Source of the DNA: Endomychus coccineus
Taxonomy: Eukaryota > Arthropoda > Insecta > Coleoptera > Endomychidae
Assembly (NCBI GenBank): GCA_958510875.1
Contig: OY294067.1
Location: 254,449,736-254,513,735, forward strand
DNA: 64,000 nucleotides
Reading direction: 5' to 3'
Shown: positions 20,395 through 29,998 of the stretch, in pieces
How positions within the stretch are numbered: the stretch's first letter is position 1
How the letters are laid out: each line of letters opens with the position of its first letter
The notes under the pieces: model-generated
Seen by the model: the letters and a program-made list of their open reading frames with translations, nothing else
The model's database searches: none
What the model was told of the DNA's origin: nothing
Made by a program: the position numbers and the translations under genes

Positions 20395-21725
20395 AATGAC
20401 GCCAATAGAAAACCCATTTAATCACGGGTTTCGTAACGTGAAATTTGGGTAAAATGGAAGAAAAATATGTTTCCCTTTTTTGGTCCAAAATAAAAGCTAC
20501 ATACCGTTGCGAATTTTTCTGAAAAATGTAGGTATATTTTCCGAGATATGATCATTCAAAAATTCCTTAAAATAGGGAAGGGGAAATGTAAAAAGTAAGA
20601 AGTCTGAAAAAATTCAGGTGTATGTATGATTGAAATAAAAGTTTTTTTTATTTTAACGTTTTTCTCATGTCAATTTTCTTTCACCGTTAATACATGCGAA
20701 CCACCAATTTCTTCCACATCGTCATGCTTTGAAAATACTCATTTGGAAAATTTGAAAAAATGTTTACAATGAATCCTCCTAACCCTTACTTTTTGATTTT
20801 TATACATGCATATTTTCCGAGTTACATACAGTTTTTCGTTACGACAAATGTACTAAATTTTCCAATCATTATAGCGAAACAAATGTATAAGTTTTTTTTA
20901 TTTTTATCATTTTTCCCATGTCACTTTTGTTTTTCCGTTAAAACATGAGAGCCACCAATTTCTGCCATCGTAATGCTTCAAAGATATTTAATTGGAAAAA
21001 TTGAAAAATATCATACAATGAATCCTTTTAACACTTTTTTCTTGATTTTGGAAATGCATATTTTGCGAGTTGTTGACAGAAGTACTGAATTTTCCGATAA
21101 TTTTTTTTAATTTTACATGATGAAAATGTGAGAAGTGATACAGACGGTTAAAATAAGAAGACCCTTTCATAACTTTTTACCTGAAAACTATTTGCTTCGG
21201 TATAATGATTAAAAATTTAGTATTTTTGTCGCTTCGGAAAACAGTCTGTAAGTCGAAAAATATTGGTGAAAACATTTTTTTCAGAAAACAAAAAATGGTT
21301 AAGAAGACCTCAATGTATACGTCTGCATTTTTTAAATCTTCTCAATTGAGCATTTTAAAAGGGCTACAATGTCAAAAAAAGGGTGGTATTCATGTTTTTT
21401 CGGAAAAATTCGGATAAAACGCACTTGTGAAAAAAAATTAAAATAAAAAAACTTATATTTCGGTCATACATTCCCCTGAATTTTTTCTATACTTTTACAT
21501 TTCCCCTTTCCTACTTCTAGAAATTTTCGAGTAACCATAACTAGGAAAATACTCATTTTTTAGAAAAATTCGTGGGAGTATAAACATCTTAGTTTGGGCC
21601 GAATAGGAGAGTCTATTATTTTTTCTATTTTTACCCCAATCCCAAAAGAACCCGTGATAAAAGGGGTATTTTCTAGTACTTCCGATCATTTGCGCATTTT
21701 ATTAAAACTTTCATATTGACGTCAT
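20395..21725. mobile_element. Foldback-type repeat with 250-300 bp inverted arms
   Basis: The left arm (about 20395-20660) and right arm (about 21425-21725) are diverged inverted copies. Examples are AATGACG near both outer ends, ATCACGGGTT, TTTTTCTGAAAAATG and GGGAAGGGGAAATGTAAAA in the left arm, each with its counterpart on the other strand at the right. The interior contains a diverged direct repeat (20632-20876 and 20880-21110). No transposase frame or clear target duplication is seen. It may be a MITE or foldback element, or an old palindromic duplication. Confidence 0.5.
20632..21110. repeat. Two diverged tandem units of about 245 bp inside the foldback element
   Basis: Both units share AAGTTTTTTTTATTTT, CATGTCA, CCGTTAA.ACATG, CCACCAATTTCT, AATGAATCC and GCATATTTT.CGAGTT in the same order, with many substitutions. 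Confidence 0.6.
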
Positions 21726-21890
21726 TATTAATCCATTGATGCAACATATTATGCTCAATAGGATCAAAAATAAGGTAGTAGGGGGAAGGTATAAAACCGC
21801 ACCTATGCCTCATATAAGAGGTAATGATGTCACATACATATTCTTCGTCAATATTGAATTTTTCTAATATTTCCTGAAGATCGTATTTTT
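21673..21890 (-). pseudogene. Unrecognised protein fragment cut by a MITE
   Basis: The minus strand is open from the MITE border through QKYDLQEILEKFNIDEEYV and SPYYLIFDPIEHNMLHQW. The apparent upstream Met lies in MITE terminal sequence, so the true frame ran further upstream before the MITE (21898-22680) inserted. Composition and length look protein-like, but I cannot name the family. It overlaps the right arm of the foldback element. Confidence 0.25.
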
Positions 21891-21897
21891 GCATGTA

Positions 21898-22680
21898 CCG
21901 GGATATCAAAAAGTATCTTGGTCAAGGGTGGTTGTGGAATCTAAAACGTATGTCTTAGTTTACGTTTGAAATAATTATGTCACTGTCACACTGACATCAT
22001 CAATAACCTATAAATTTCATATCTATTTATTTCAGTTGTAAAATAATAATGAAAACAAATTAATATAGTAATAAAAATTGTCGAAATGTTAACTTTGAAC
22101 CTTTTAAAAGGTCGGGATAGCCACAAACTGGGTCGAAAACGGTTTTAAAATAGTTAATTTTCGATAAATGGAATGACGTTCACGTGAGAAGCCCGTAGCT
22201 CGCGAGTTGGAAAAGTGCAAAAGTTAGGAACATAGAACTTCTTTACGAGGGCTTTTTGCGTACCGTTTTCGCTCCATGTAGTTAGATTTAGTCGCGATAC
22301 GCACCCGACGGCCCTTCTTTTTTCCAAAAATTCCGTTTAAATAGGAAAATTTATTTAAAATAGAAGCAAGTGAGGTCTCAACTCACGCGTAGCGAACTTC
22401 TCGAGGGAAACGTCAAAATGATTTCGTCCGTAGCTAATTACATAGGGGTCTGGCGTTCATGCAATTATGTTTTTAGATAATTCGAACATTCTAATTTCGA
22501 TAGGCCAAGTGAAAATCCCGGAGTCTGAAGCGCTAGAGACTTCTGAGTGTTATAACACTCGTATAAAATTGCGAAATTTCGCACTTTTAGAAACTTCAAA
22601 TTAATTAATTTGACACAAGTAAAGACACACGTATTAGATTCCACAACCACCCTTGACCAAGATACTTTTTGATGTCCCGG
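21898..22680. mobile_element. TA-flanked MITE, long copy
   Basis: Starts CCGGGATATCAAAAAGTATC and ends with the inverse, flanked by TA at 21896-21897 and 22681-22682. It is 783 bp against 446 bp for the other copy; the extra 0.3 kb is internal (about 22040-22370), so the short form looks like an internal-deletion derivative. No transposase frame is present. Confidence 0.75.
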
Positions 22681-22682
22681 TA

Positions 22683-24093
22683 TTTTCAAAATTTAAACGT
22701 TTTTTCAACATAGGTATTGTTTTGAATTTCGAATTCAGTGTTATTTGAATATGAAACTTTTTTCATTTGGAAATGATTGCAATTTCGCTGTCCTGAGGAA
22801 CTTTGGGTAAAAAGTGATTTTCAAACAAATCTTCCAAAAGTAGGTACTGCGGTGTTGTCTTTGTGGATGTCTTCGATATTTTTGGACGACAAACGCAACC
22901 ATCCTCGGAACCACCATGCTAAATGGAAATTTTCCAATTGTCCGATAGGGTTTTGGTTTGCCATTTTCCTGATAGATCTGATCAACATTTTGCTACAATG
23001 TCATGTGTATCAGATCATGTTTCATCAAGATAGAAAACTTTACAATTTTCTAGTCTTGTACTTTATATACAATTTGAATAATGGAAGCACCACCGTCATA
23101 AGCGTTATGATTCCATTCCAGAGGTCTATTTAATGAAATTCACGTAGGCAAATGATCTCCATACATAGAATACATTTTTCTCCGAATGAAGTCTTTGCCG
23201 CTTTTTTCAAAACACTTGCTTTTACCAACATCACTACGTATGTTTTTGTTTCTAATTGGCTTCGTAACATCATGTTTTGCTGAATAGAAATGAGTTTTTG
23301 TTAATGAAGACGTTTTTGTTGTACCGGCATGTACATTACCCCCCCCCCCTTCTTCAATAAATATATATACATGTTTAACAATTTGCTTGGCATATTTTCT
23401 TTTCAAATTAGCAACTGTAGATCTTAGTCATCATTATCTTCTAAATGCTTCTACATTCACGGTCGGAAAAAATTTTTTTGAAATTATATAGATAAGAACT
23501 TCATGTTACAAAACGCATTGCTTGGCTTAGCCTACTATGTATAGTATGATGCAATTGAAATCTTCCTGAACATTTTTATGAAAAAGCCTTTGAATGTGAT
23601 ATATAAAATCCTATTCAGTCCAAATCGACTTCAATCGTACTTTCAACAATTCAATAATATTGAAAATTCCAGTGTTGAAATGTTTAGAGATATGCAATTT
23701 TAGAAATACTAGCGCTAACGTAAACTATTTTCAGAAAAATTGATATAAACCTTGAGATAATTCAAAATAAGTATGGGGAGAAATGATATGAATATCTTCA
23801 ACATACGCGTAGAATTCTAAGCTGTTCTGAAATACAAAATGTTCCATTGTAATTAAGGCCAAACTAGAATTCACGTTTATTTTCTAACTTACTAATACTA
23901 CTCACTCATCTAAATACTGAAATATCAAACCCACTATGGATGGAGAGAGTATTAGGAAATTTATCTATGTTAAAAAAAACAACTACATACTAAAGAATTT
24001 TTGCACTTAGGTATAGGGAACTCTTATAAGGGTTAAAAGATAATTTTAATGTCTACCAGTTAACGTTGTTAAATGATTAAAGGATGAGTCATT
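22683..24093. other. Unassigned stretch
   Basis: A 118-codon frame at 22777-23133 has no recognisable motif. There is a run of about 11 C at 23339-23349. Nothing else can be supported. Confidence 0.3.
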
Positions 24094-24108
24094 CAAAATA
24101 ACAATGTT
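24094..24108. repeat. Probable target-site duplication, left copy (PLE family 2)
   Basis: CAAAATAACAATGTT matches 25775-25789 at 14 of 15 positions. Confidence 0.55.
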
Positions 24109-24160
24109 TTGAAAAATTTTGTCTTCCGGATGGATTCCGCGTCACAATAGCTCGACTTGA

Positions 24161-24203
24161 TGCCGACGTTTCGCCAAACATTACAGGTGGCATCTTCAGG
24201 GCA
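24161..24203 (-). ncRNA. Hammerhead ribozyme, type I (PLE family 2)
   Basis: On the minus strand: stem I TGCC (24203-24200), core CTGAAGA (24199-24193), one T, stem II GCCA/TGGC closing a 12-nt loop, core GAA, minimal stem III ACGT, predicted cleavage after C24165, stem I partner GGCA (24164-24161). Stem I pairs perfectly and the core fits CTGANGA...GAAA. The layout matches family 1, including the extra T. Confidence 0.65.
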
Positions 24204-24279
24204 GGCTTGAGGCTTGAACTGAAACTGGTTTAACTGGTTTCTGTAGCCGTATTCATTGTTGGAAAAATCCTTCACGCTA

Positions 24280-24918
24280 CATAGTTCACTGCCTTTGCTC
24301 CGGTGGTTAACTTCGTTCCGGCACCTGACCCTGCCGTTGTGCGATCATGTGCGAAGTGGAATTTTCGAGGATGGGTTTTCGAATGTTGGGAAGGTAATAT
24401 CCTGAGTCACGGTTCAGATTATTCGGATGTTTTAGGATTTCTATAGCTTCAAGGATTTTTCGCTAATAGAAGTGTGGGGTTCGGGCTAGGATTTAAGTAT
24501 TTTCGAAAAGGATTTGATGATTAGGGTCAAATTTGTGTTCCGCAAGTGCAGATCTACTGGTGTCACGGAGCCTTGTACAGCGCTCATGTTCTTTGACACG
24601 AGTAGCTACTGTATGACCTGTTTCCCCAATGTAGAATTTACAGCAAGAACAGGGAATACAATAAACACCTCCTAAGTGGAGAGGAGGAAGGGGATCTTTG
24701 ATAGGTTTGTAAAACTGAGATAATTTTGGAAGTGTGGAAAAACGGGTAGAAATATTATGTTTTTTGAGGATTTTGGAAATTCGATCTGTTATATTTTGAA
24801 TATATGGAAGATAGGCCGTGGATAAAGCAGGTGGGAGGATTTCTGGCTCAGGTCGATTTGGAATTTTAGGTGAAGTGTATTTCTTTATGGCTTTTTGAAT
24901 GTTGTAATGGGAGTAATC
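24280..24918 (-). pseudogene. PLE family 2 GIY-YIG nuclease, left arm
   Basis: Minus-strand counterpart of the right-arm frame, reading SKILKKHNISTRFSTLPKLS, GGVYCIPCSCCKFYIGETGH, SALAEHKFDPNHQI and then stops (after FENT and after PHFY). It retains the intact A-run that is shortened in the right arm. CGK has become CCK and two nonsense changes have accumulated. Confidence 0.75.
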
Positions 24919-24962
24919 ACAACATTCAAAATGTTGTAATGGGAGTAATCACAACATTCAAA
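24899..24962. repeat. Two 32-bp tandem copies at the palindrome junction
   Basis: The unit 24899-24930 (ATGTTGTAATGGGAGTAATC followed by ACAACATTCAAA) is exactly repeated at 24931-24962. Each unit spans the fusion of minus-arm and plus-arm 5' ends, so the junction itself was duplicated after or during the inversion. Confidence 0.75.
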
Positions 24963-25104
24963 AAGCCATAAAGAAATACACTTCACCTAAAATTCCAAAT
25001 CGACCTGAGCCAGAAACTCTTCCACCTGCTTTATCCACGGCCTAACTTCCATATATTCAAAATATAACAGATCGAATTTCCAAAATCCTCAAAAATATTA
25101 TATT

Positions 25105-25548
25105 TCTACCCGTTTTTCCACACTTCCAAAATTATCTCAGTTTTACGAACCTATCAAAGATCCCCTTCCTCCTCTCCACGTAGAAGGTGTTTATAGTATT
25201 CCCTGTTCTTGCGGTAAAGTCTATATTGGTGAAACAGGTCGTACAGTAGCTACTCGTGTGAAAGAACATGAGCGCTGTACAAGACTTCGTGACACCAGTA
25301 GATCTGCACTTGCGGAACACAAGTTTAACACAAATCATCAAATCCTTTTCGGAGATACTAAAACTCTAGTCCGAGCCCCAAACTTCTATCAGCGAAAAAT
25401 CCTTAAAGCTATAGAAATCCTAAAACATCCGAATAATCTGAACCGTGACTCAGGATATTACCTTCCCAACATTTGGAAACCCATCCTCGAAAATTCCACT
25501 TCGCACATGATCGCACAACGGCAGGGTCAGGTGCCGGAACGAAGTTAA
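25105..25548 (+). pseudogene. PLE family 2 GIY-YIG nuclease, right arm
   Basis: The frame is open from STRFSTLPKLSQFYEPIKDP through VYSIPCSCGKVYIGETGRTV, then ATRVKEHERC, SALAEHKFNTNHQI and FYQRKILKAIEILKH to a TAA at 25546-25548. This is a textbook PLE GIY-YIG domain: the CxC before the domain, VYIG with GETGR, the conserved Arg and EH, and the AEH..NTNH block. One base lost in the A-run near 25091-25095 breaks it from upstream RT linker sequence (SKILKN). RT itself is absent because the copy is 5'-truncated. Confidence 0.8.
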
Positions 25549-25651
25549 CCACCGGAGCAAAGGCAGTGAACTATGTAGCGTTAAGGATTTTTCCTACAAT
25601 AAATACGGCTACAGAAATCAGTAGAACCAGTTTCAGTTCAAGCCTCAAGCC

Positions 25652-25694
25652 TGCCCTGAAGATGCCACTCGTAATGGTTGGCGAAACGTCAGCA
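25652..25694 (+). ncRNA. Hammerhead-like motif, slightly degraded (PLE family 2)
   Basis: Same layout as 24161-24203: TGCC, CTGAAGA (25656-25662), stem II GCCA/TGGC, GAAACGTC, then AGCA where the other arm has GGCA. This costs one of four stem I pairs. Confidence 0.5.
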
Positions 25695-25774
25695 TCAAGT
25701 CGGGCTATTATGACGCGGAATCCATCCGGAAGACAAGATTTTTCAAGATTAGCTGTCCCCGGAAGACTACTATC

Positions 25775-25789
25775 CAAAATAAGAATGTT
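25775..25789. repeat. Probable target-site duplication, right copy (PLE family 2)
   Basis: CAAAATAAGAATGTT, one mismatch from 24094-24108. Confidence 0.55.
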
Positions 25790-25799
25790 ATGAGACTCT

Positions 25800-25945
25800 T
25801 TTTTTTATGAGACTCTACACTTGAGTCAAATTCAATAGAATAAATTGAGCATCCTCTGTATCACTAGAAATAAGAAAACATCACCCCTATCTACTAAAAA
25901 TATTGTTAAATTACTCAGGACCTTTCGGTAACCAAGTAGTGAACT
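25800..25945 (-). mobile_element. PLE family 3 terminal fragment
   Basis: The sequence ACTAAAAATATTGTTAAATT and AGGACCTTTCGGTAACCAAG (about 25900-25940) closely matches the minus-arm 3' end of the family 3 doublet at about 54940-55030. Minus-strand reading gives the 3' half of its hammerhead (CTTGGTTACCGAAAGGTCCT), cut inside stem II. Confidence 0.5.
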
Positions 25946-28126
25946 CTTTTTTTAATTTTAACCATCTTTATTTCACAGATAAAATGATTTCATCTATCTT
26001 TGCTTGATATCTTGATGGCTATGCATGATGTGAACATGCCTCTCTCTCTTTCTCTCTTTAGAACATCAATTAAAAGATAATGATAATAATAAAACGATGT
26101 CTATGAAAATTAAAGATAAAAAAAAGGATATTATAACTAAATTTATTGCTAATATTATAAAATTTCTAATACGAATAATCTAAGAGTGAACCCAAAGTTA
26201 AATAAAATTACCTAAAGAATCTAAATTAACCAAACTAAAGAAATGAAACTATGATTATTAAAATTATTTCCCGCCCAGCATGAACTTGAATTGATTTGAA
26301 TAGAACTGAAATTCTGATCTTAGCGAAAATACCTCTAACCCAAAACAAATAATCTATTAAAATTAAATCTTGAAGTGCCACGTGATTTTCCAAGAGAATA
26401 ATTCAAGTTGGATAATATAACTGAAGGTTTTTCGCACTCCGGTTGATATTTATAATGCGTCCTTTTCTATAAAAACCAAACTACAATTAGGGAAGAATCC
26501 CCGAATTGTTTAACCTATCATGTTACTTATAGCAATCCTGCTTTTAATTTTGTACCAATGATATAACTAGTAAATTTGGAAGAATGGTTAAGCCAATACG
26601 CAGTAAGATAGCTTATAATTCTTCTTCTCTTTCTTGAGGCCTCTCATTCGGAATTTTTATCGTGAGGATTTCTAAGCTCATCTGTCCTTTCCTAAATATT
26701 ACTAACTGATTCCCTTCTTTATTGATAATTCCAACCATAATTGAGACTATATTCAATTACAATTTTGATGATTAGATACCACGTTACGACCCAATTTACG
26801 TGTGATAATCATGATAAATTATGTAACTTATGAAAGGAAGGCGTTTAAAAATTCCATTTTGCAAGATCACAGCGAGCCTGGAAAAAATCCCGCTACCTAA
26901 ACATCTCCAGATGGCTTACATTAAAATTTATCATGGTCTAGCATTCGTTTTTCGTCCTATATTGGCTATTAATCTTGACAGGTTCATGATTTCATATGGG
27001 ACAAGAAACTTTTGTGAAATTATTGAAACGCTCTTGACCAGCTATGGTATCATATCGGGTGTGAACTAATTTGTATTTATTTTAGAAATTTTTTTACTAT
27101 TTCTCACGCTAACATTTGTTATTGATATTAAACAGAAAACATATGGTAACCCCTATATGTTCTTGTTACTTTGCTTTGAGATATTTTCATTTTACATGAA
27201 ATTTTAATTTTATAAACATGATTTTGTTTTTTTTCAATGTAGGTAATAACCTGTACTAAACCCTTATAACAATGATGTAGGTGTCACGTAACCACGTGAT
27301 ACCTGATTTTTTTGTTCTGATACAAATTCTTTAAATATTCCAATAACAGAAATGACGTTATTCATTTATTATGTCAATAGAGTTGTGGGTAGATTTTTTA
27401 ATTCTATCGAATTTTAGTTGACCCTCACCCATGTTGGTTTGGGAGTGTTTCAAATGGTAACTAGAATATTTTATTGCATCTAATACGAAAATATCATTGA
27501 ACATGATTTATATTGTACAAATGAGAACCGAATATGGTGCAGTTAATGGTTGGTCAGTAACATTACGATAATAATAACGCAGGATAGTGAATAATGAAGA
27601 ACGGGTTAACATAACGTGCCATTTCATTAAAAATTCTATTTGCAGATGCATCACATTGTTACGAGCACGTAACATTAAATTTGTTATTTGTTGATTAACT
27701 CATTTTTGTGCCAGGTCTATATGGGATTAACTAATCAGAATTTTTTCTATAATGTGTGATTTGAAATGTTTGAATCTGTTCTAATTGCGCTACATGTGCT
27801 CTGTTTCTAACTGAAAACATGATACCTATTTGCAATTACTATTTTCGTTCAAACATCCCTTAGTTGTGATTTAAACTCGTCATCTAACTACAACGTCTGA
27901 TCCTTGATTCAATACTAAAACTAAATGTGATTAAACCGGGTGAGTATGGGTAATTGTGTAATCGCTTATCAAAGACAAATTTTTTGTCTTGGGAAATGAT
28001 AATATTTTCAAAGTTATTTCCAAAGGCTGATTTGATGATATTACGGTGTAGAGCAGTTGTTCAATACCAAGTATAAATAATATAAAGAACTGTATGAACC
28101 AGTGTTTATGTCGCTCTTTCTAATTT
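25946..28126. other. AT-rich non-coding stretch
   Basis: There is a pyrimidine run (CTCTCTCTCTTTCTCTCTTT) near 26041. No frame, terminus or RNA gene can be supported. Confidence 0.4.
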
Positions 28127-28139
28127 ATTAAGCGTAAAT

Positions 28140-29226
28140 TATAATAAAGATTCTTCACCCAGTATGAATTATATATAAAATTCTCGGGAGATAGGTCACA
28201 TCAACACTTTGTTTTATTTTTGTCTTTACGTACATTTCGGTCCTACGACCATCATCTGAAGACTTATTATGTCCAAAACGGGATTTCTTAAAACTAATTA
28301 TATTAGCACAAAGCGTTAATATCGCACCAATTTCAATTAAAAATGCCCAAGTCGCCGAAACGAACAGAACCACGAATAATCGAAATTGCACCACTTCAAT
28401 TTTTCAAGTATAAAAAATAACAAGAATCCATTATTCAGTAATAATCTTATAATATACAAACGCATGTAGGTATAGTGTTTCAACGACTGAAGATCGAAAC
28501 CATTACGTTAAGTATCTACTCTCGAACCAGATGTTTGGATTTATGAGGTACTTGAAAAAGGTTGCAGACTTATATTGGAACATCACTTTTGAGCATTCTT
28601 ACTAAAATATTTTTTTAACATTATAAAGACGCATGTAGGAATTTGCAAGAGGTTTAATTAATTAAGTTAGTATAAATCTGACTCAATGTCTGAATATCAG
28701 TCCTATGATTTACAGATTTGGAGTCACATTTTATGTGAATCATCTCCAGAATAGATCTTTTATAATAATTGGTTTCCTTATTCAAAATATTAACATTTTT
28801 GTAATCGAATTGATGCATTGTTTAGCAAGGGTGGACATTTCTAAGTTCTTGTTTCTTGTGCTATACTTATGGCCATATATTCTTTTTTGTAAATATTGCT
28901 TAGAGAATCCAGTATAAGTCCCAGCGCAATTTAAACAATTTATATTGTATACTGTGTGGGTTTGTTTATCTTTAGGTATCAAAGGTTTTAGATTTGAGAA
29001 AAAGTTTCCGAAACAATTAGTAGGTATACGCGCGACATTTATTTCATAATTTTTCAAACATTTTTCAATTTTCTCTGAGGTTTCCGGAATGTATGGTAAC
29101 GTTATATAACTATCTGTATTACCTTTTATGTTACTTATATATGACGTTCCATTATAGATTTTGTTTATTCTTTCTTTAATGATGAGATTGAACAAAATGT
29201 TATTGTGACCTATTCTCTTATATATA
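28140..29226 (-). mobile_element. Decayed, 5'-truncated PLE of family 1
   Basis: Reading the minus strand: a nuclease-end ORF fragment (about 29190-28690; TETSEKIEKCLKNYEINVAR-like, then NCLNCAGTYTGFSKQYLQKR), followed by a diverged terminal repeat with a hammerhead relic (28222-28263) and the tail AAGATTCTTCACCCAG. At the 5'-truncated end, 29199-29226 carries the inverted tip of the terminal repeat (GTTATTGTGACCTATT...TATATATAATT), so this copy also has inverted ends. Flanks ATTAAGCGTAAAT (28127-28139) and ATTAAGCGTGAAT (29227-29239) match at 12 of 13 bases. Confidence 0.75.
28222..28263 (-). ncRNA. Hammerhead relic with a mutated core (PLE family 1)
   Basis: The 42-base layout is retained: stem I GTCTT/AAGAC, stem II GGTC/GACC, GAAA. 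The core reads CAGATGA instead of CTGATGA, and stem III has a G-T wobble. Loss of U4 should inactivate it. Confidence 0.65.
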
Positions 29227-29282
29227 ATTAAGCGTGAATGAAGAAGCCACAATAATGTGAATGAAACAGTAATTACTTATAG

Positions 29283-29600
29283 TCGAGGAAATAAAGTACA
29301 AAGTTAGACCAAACCTGGAATTTTTGAACGAATCAACAATTTCTGATGTAATTGGGCTCGTTCGATTTGGGACGTCGAGTGAAAAAAATGTGGTGTATTG
29401 GTTTTTTTTGGAAAATTATTTCTGAATTTTAACACGTGATAATGGACATTCCCATGCCATTTTCTGGAGATGATTATATAACTTTGAAAATAAGCACTGA
29501 AATTATCTAATTACTCAGGGGTTTTCAAGGGTGCTGAACACGGACATGATGTTCAGAAATGCCCATAATGCACCTGGGAGTCAGTAACCCTAGGTATGTA
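29283..29600 (+). repeat. Dispersed repeat, copy 1 (inverted partner at 42150-42540)
   Basis: Shared blocks include TTTTGAACGAATCAAC, GTCGAGTGAAAAAA.TGTGG, CTGGAGATGATT and AAAATAAGCACTGAAATTAT, and the end ATAATGCACCTGG. The two copies face each other across 12.5 kb containing the Helitron. The family is unknown and non-coding. Confidence 0.6.
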
Positions 29601-29998
29601 ACCAAGATATGTATATGAAAAAAGATTTAAGATGTTTGTAAGTAAATGTGGTTAATAATTTATATGGAACACAGAATGGACTTAACAAATTTGAGTGAAC
29701 ATGTATAACATGCCATACAAAATTTATGTAAGCCCATTCAAAACTATTTAGAACATTCTATTGGCCAATGTGGCAACACAAATTCTTTTATCGTATAGAA
29801 TGTGTATGAAGGCAGATTTTTTTAATGTGGATTTAGAAACATTGAGTTAGCAGTCAATATGAATATTATGGCAACATCTAGTGTTATAATTATGCAGATA
29901 ATTAATAAAAACATGTGTATCAGACGACATACCCACTAGTATGCAATCACTACATAGTATAAAACAAAGTCGCTTTCTCTGTCCCTATATCCCTATGT

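Larger units (their letters stand above)
24109..25774. mobile_element. Palindromic doublet of Penelope-like element family 2
   Basis: The left arm (minus strand, about 24109-24918) and right arm (plus strand, about 24951-25774) are inverted copies of the same 3' part of a PLE: the end of the RT linker, the GIY-YIG nuclease, and a 3' region with a hammerhead motif. Both are 5'-truncated and fused 5' to 5'. The flanks carry near-identical direct repeats CAAAATAACAATGTT (24094-24108) and CAAAATAAGAATGTT (25775-25789), 14 of 15 matching, consistent with one target duplication around the whole palindrome. Arms differ at several percent of positions. Confidence 0.75.

Noticed and set aside
22777..23133. 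118-codon plus-strand frame as a real gene.
   Set aside because: No recognisable motif, no plausible splice context, and composition like the surrounding AT-rich sequence.
25473..25793. 106-codon frame overlapping the PLE family 2 nuclease end.
   Set aside because: It is another reading frame of the PLE 3' region, including the hammerhead, and has no independent support.
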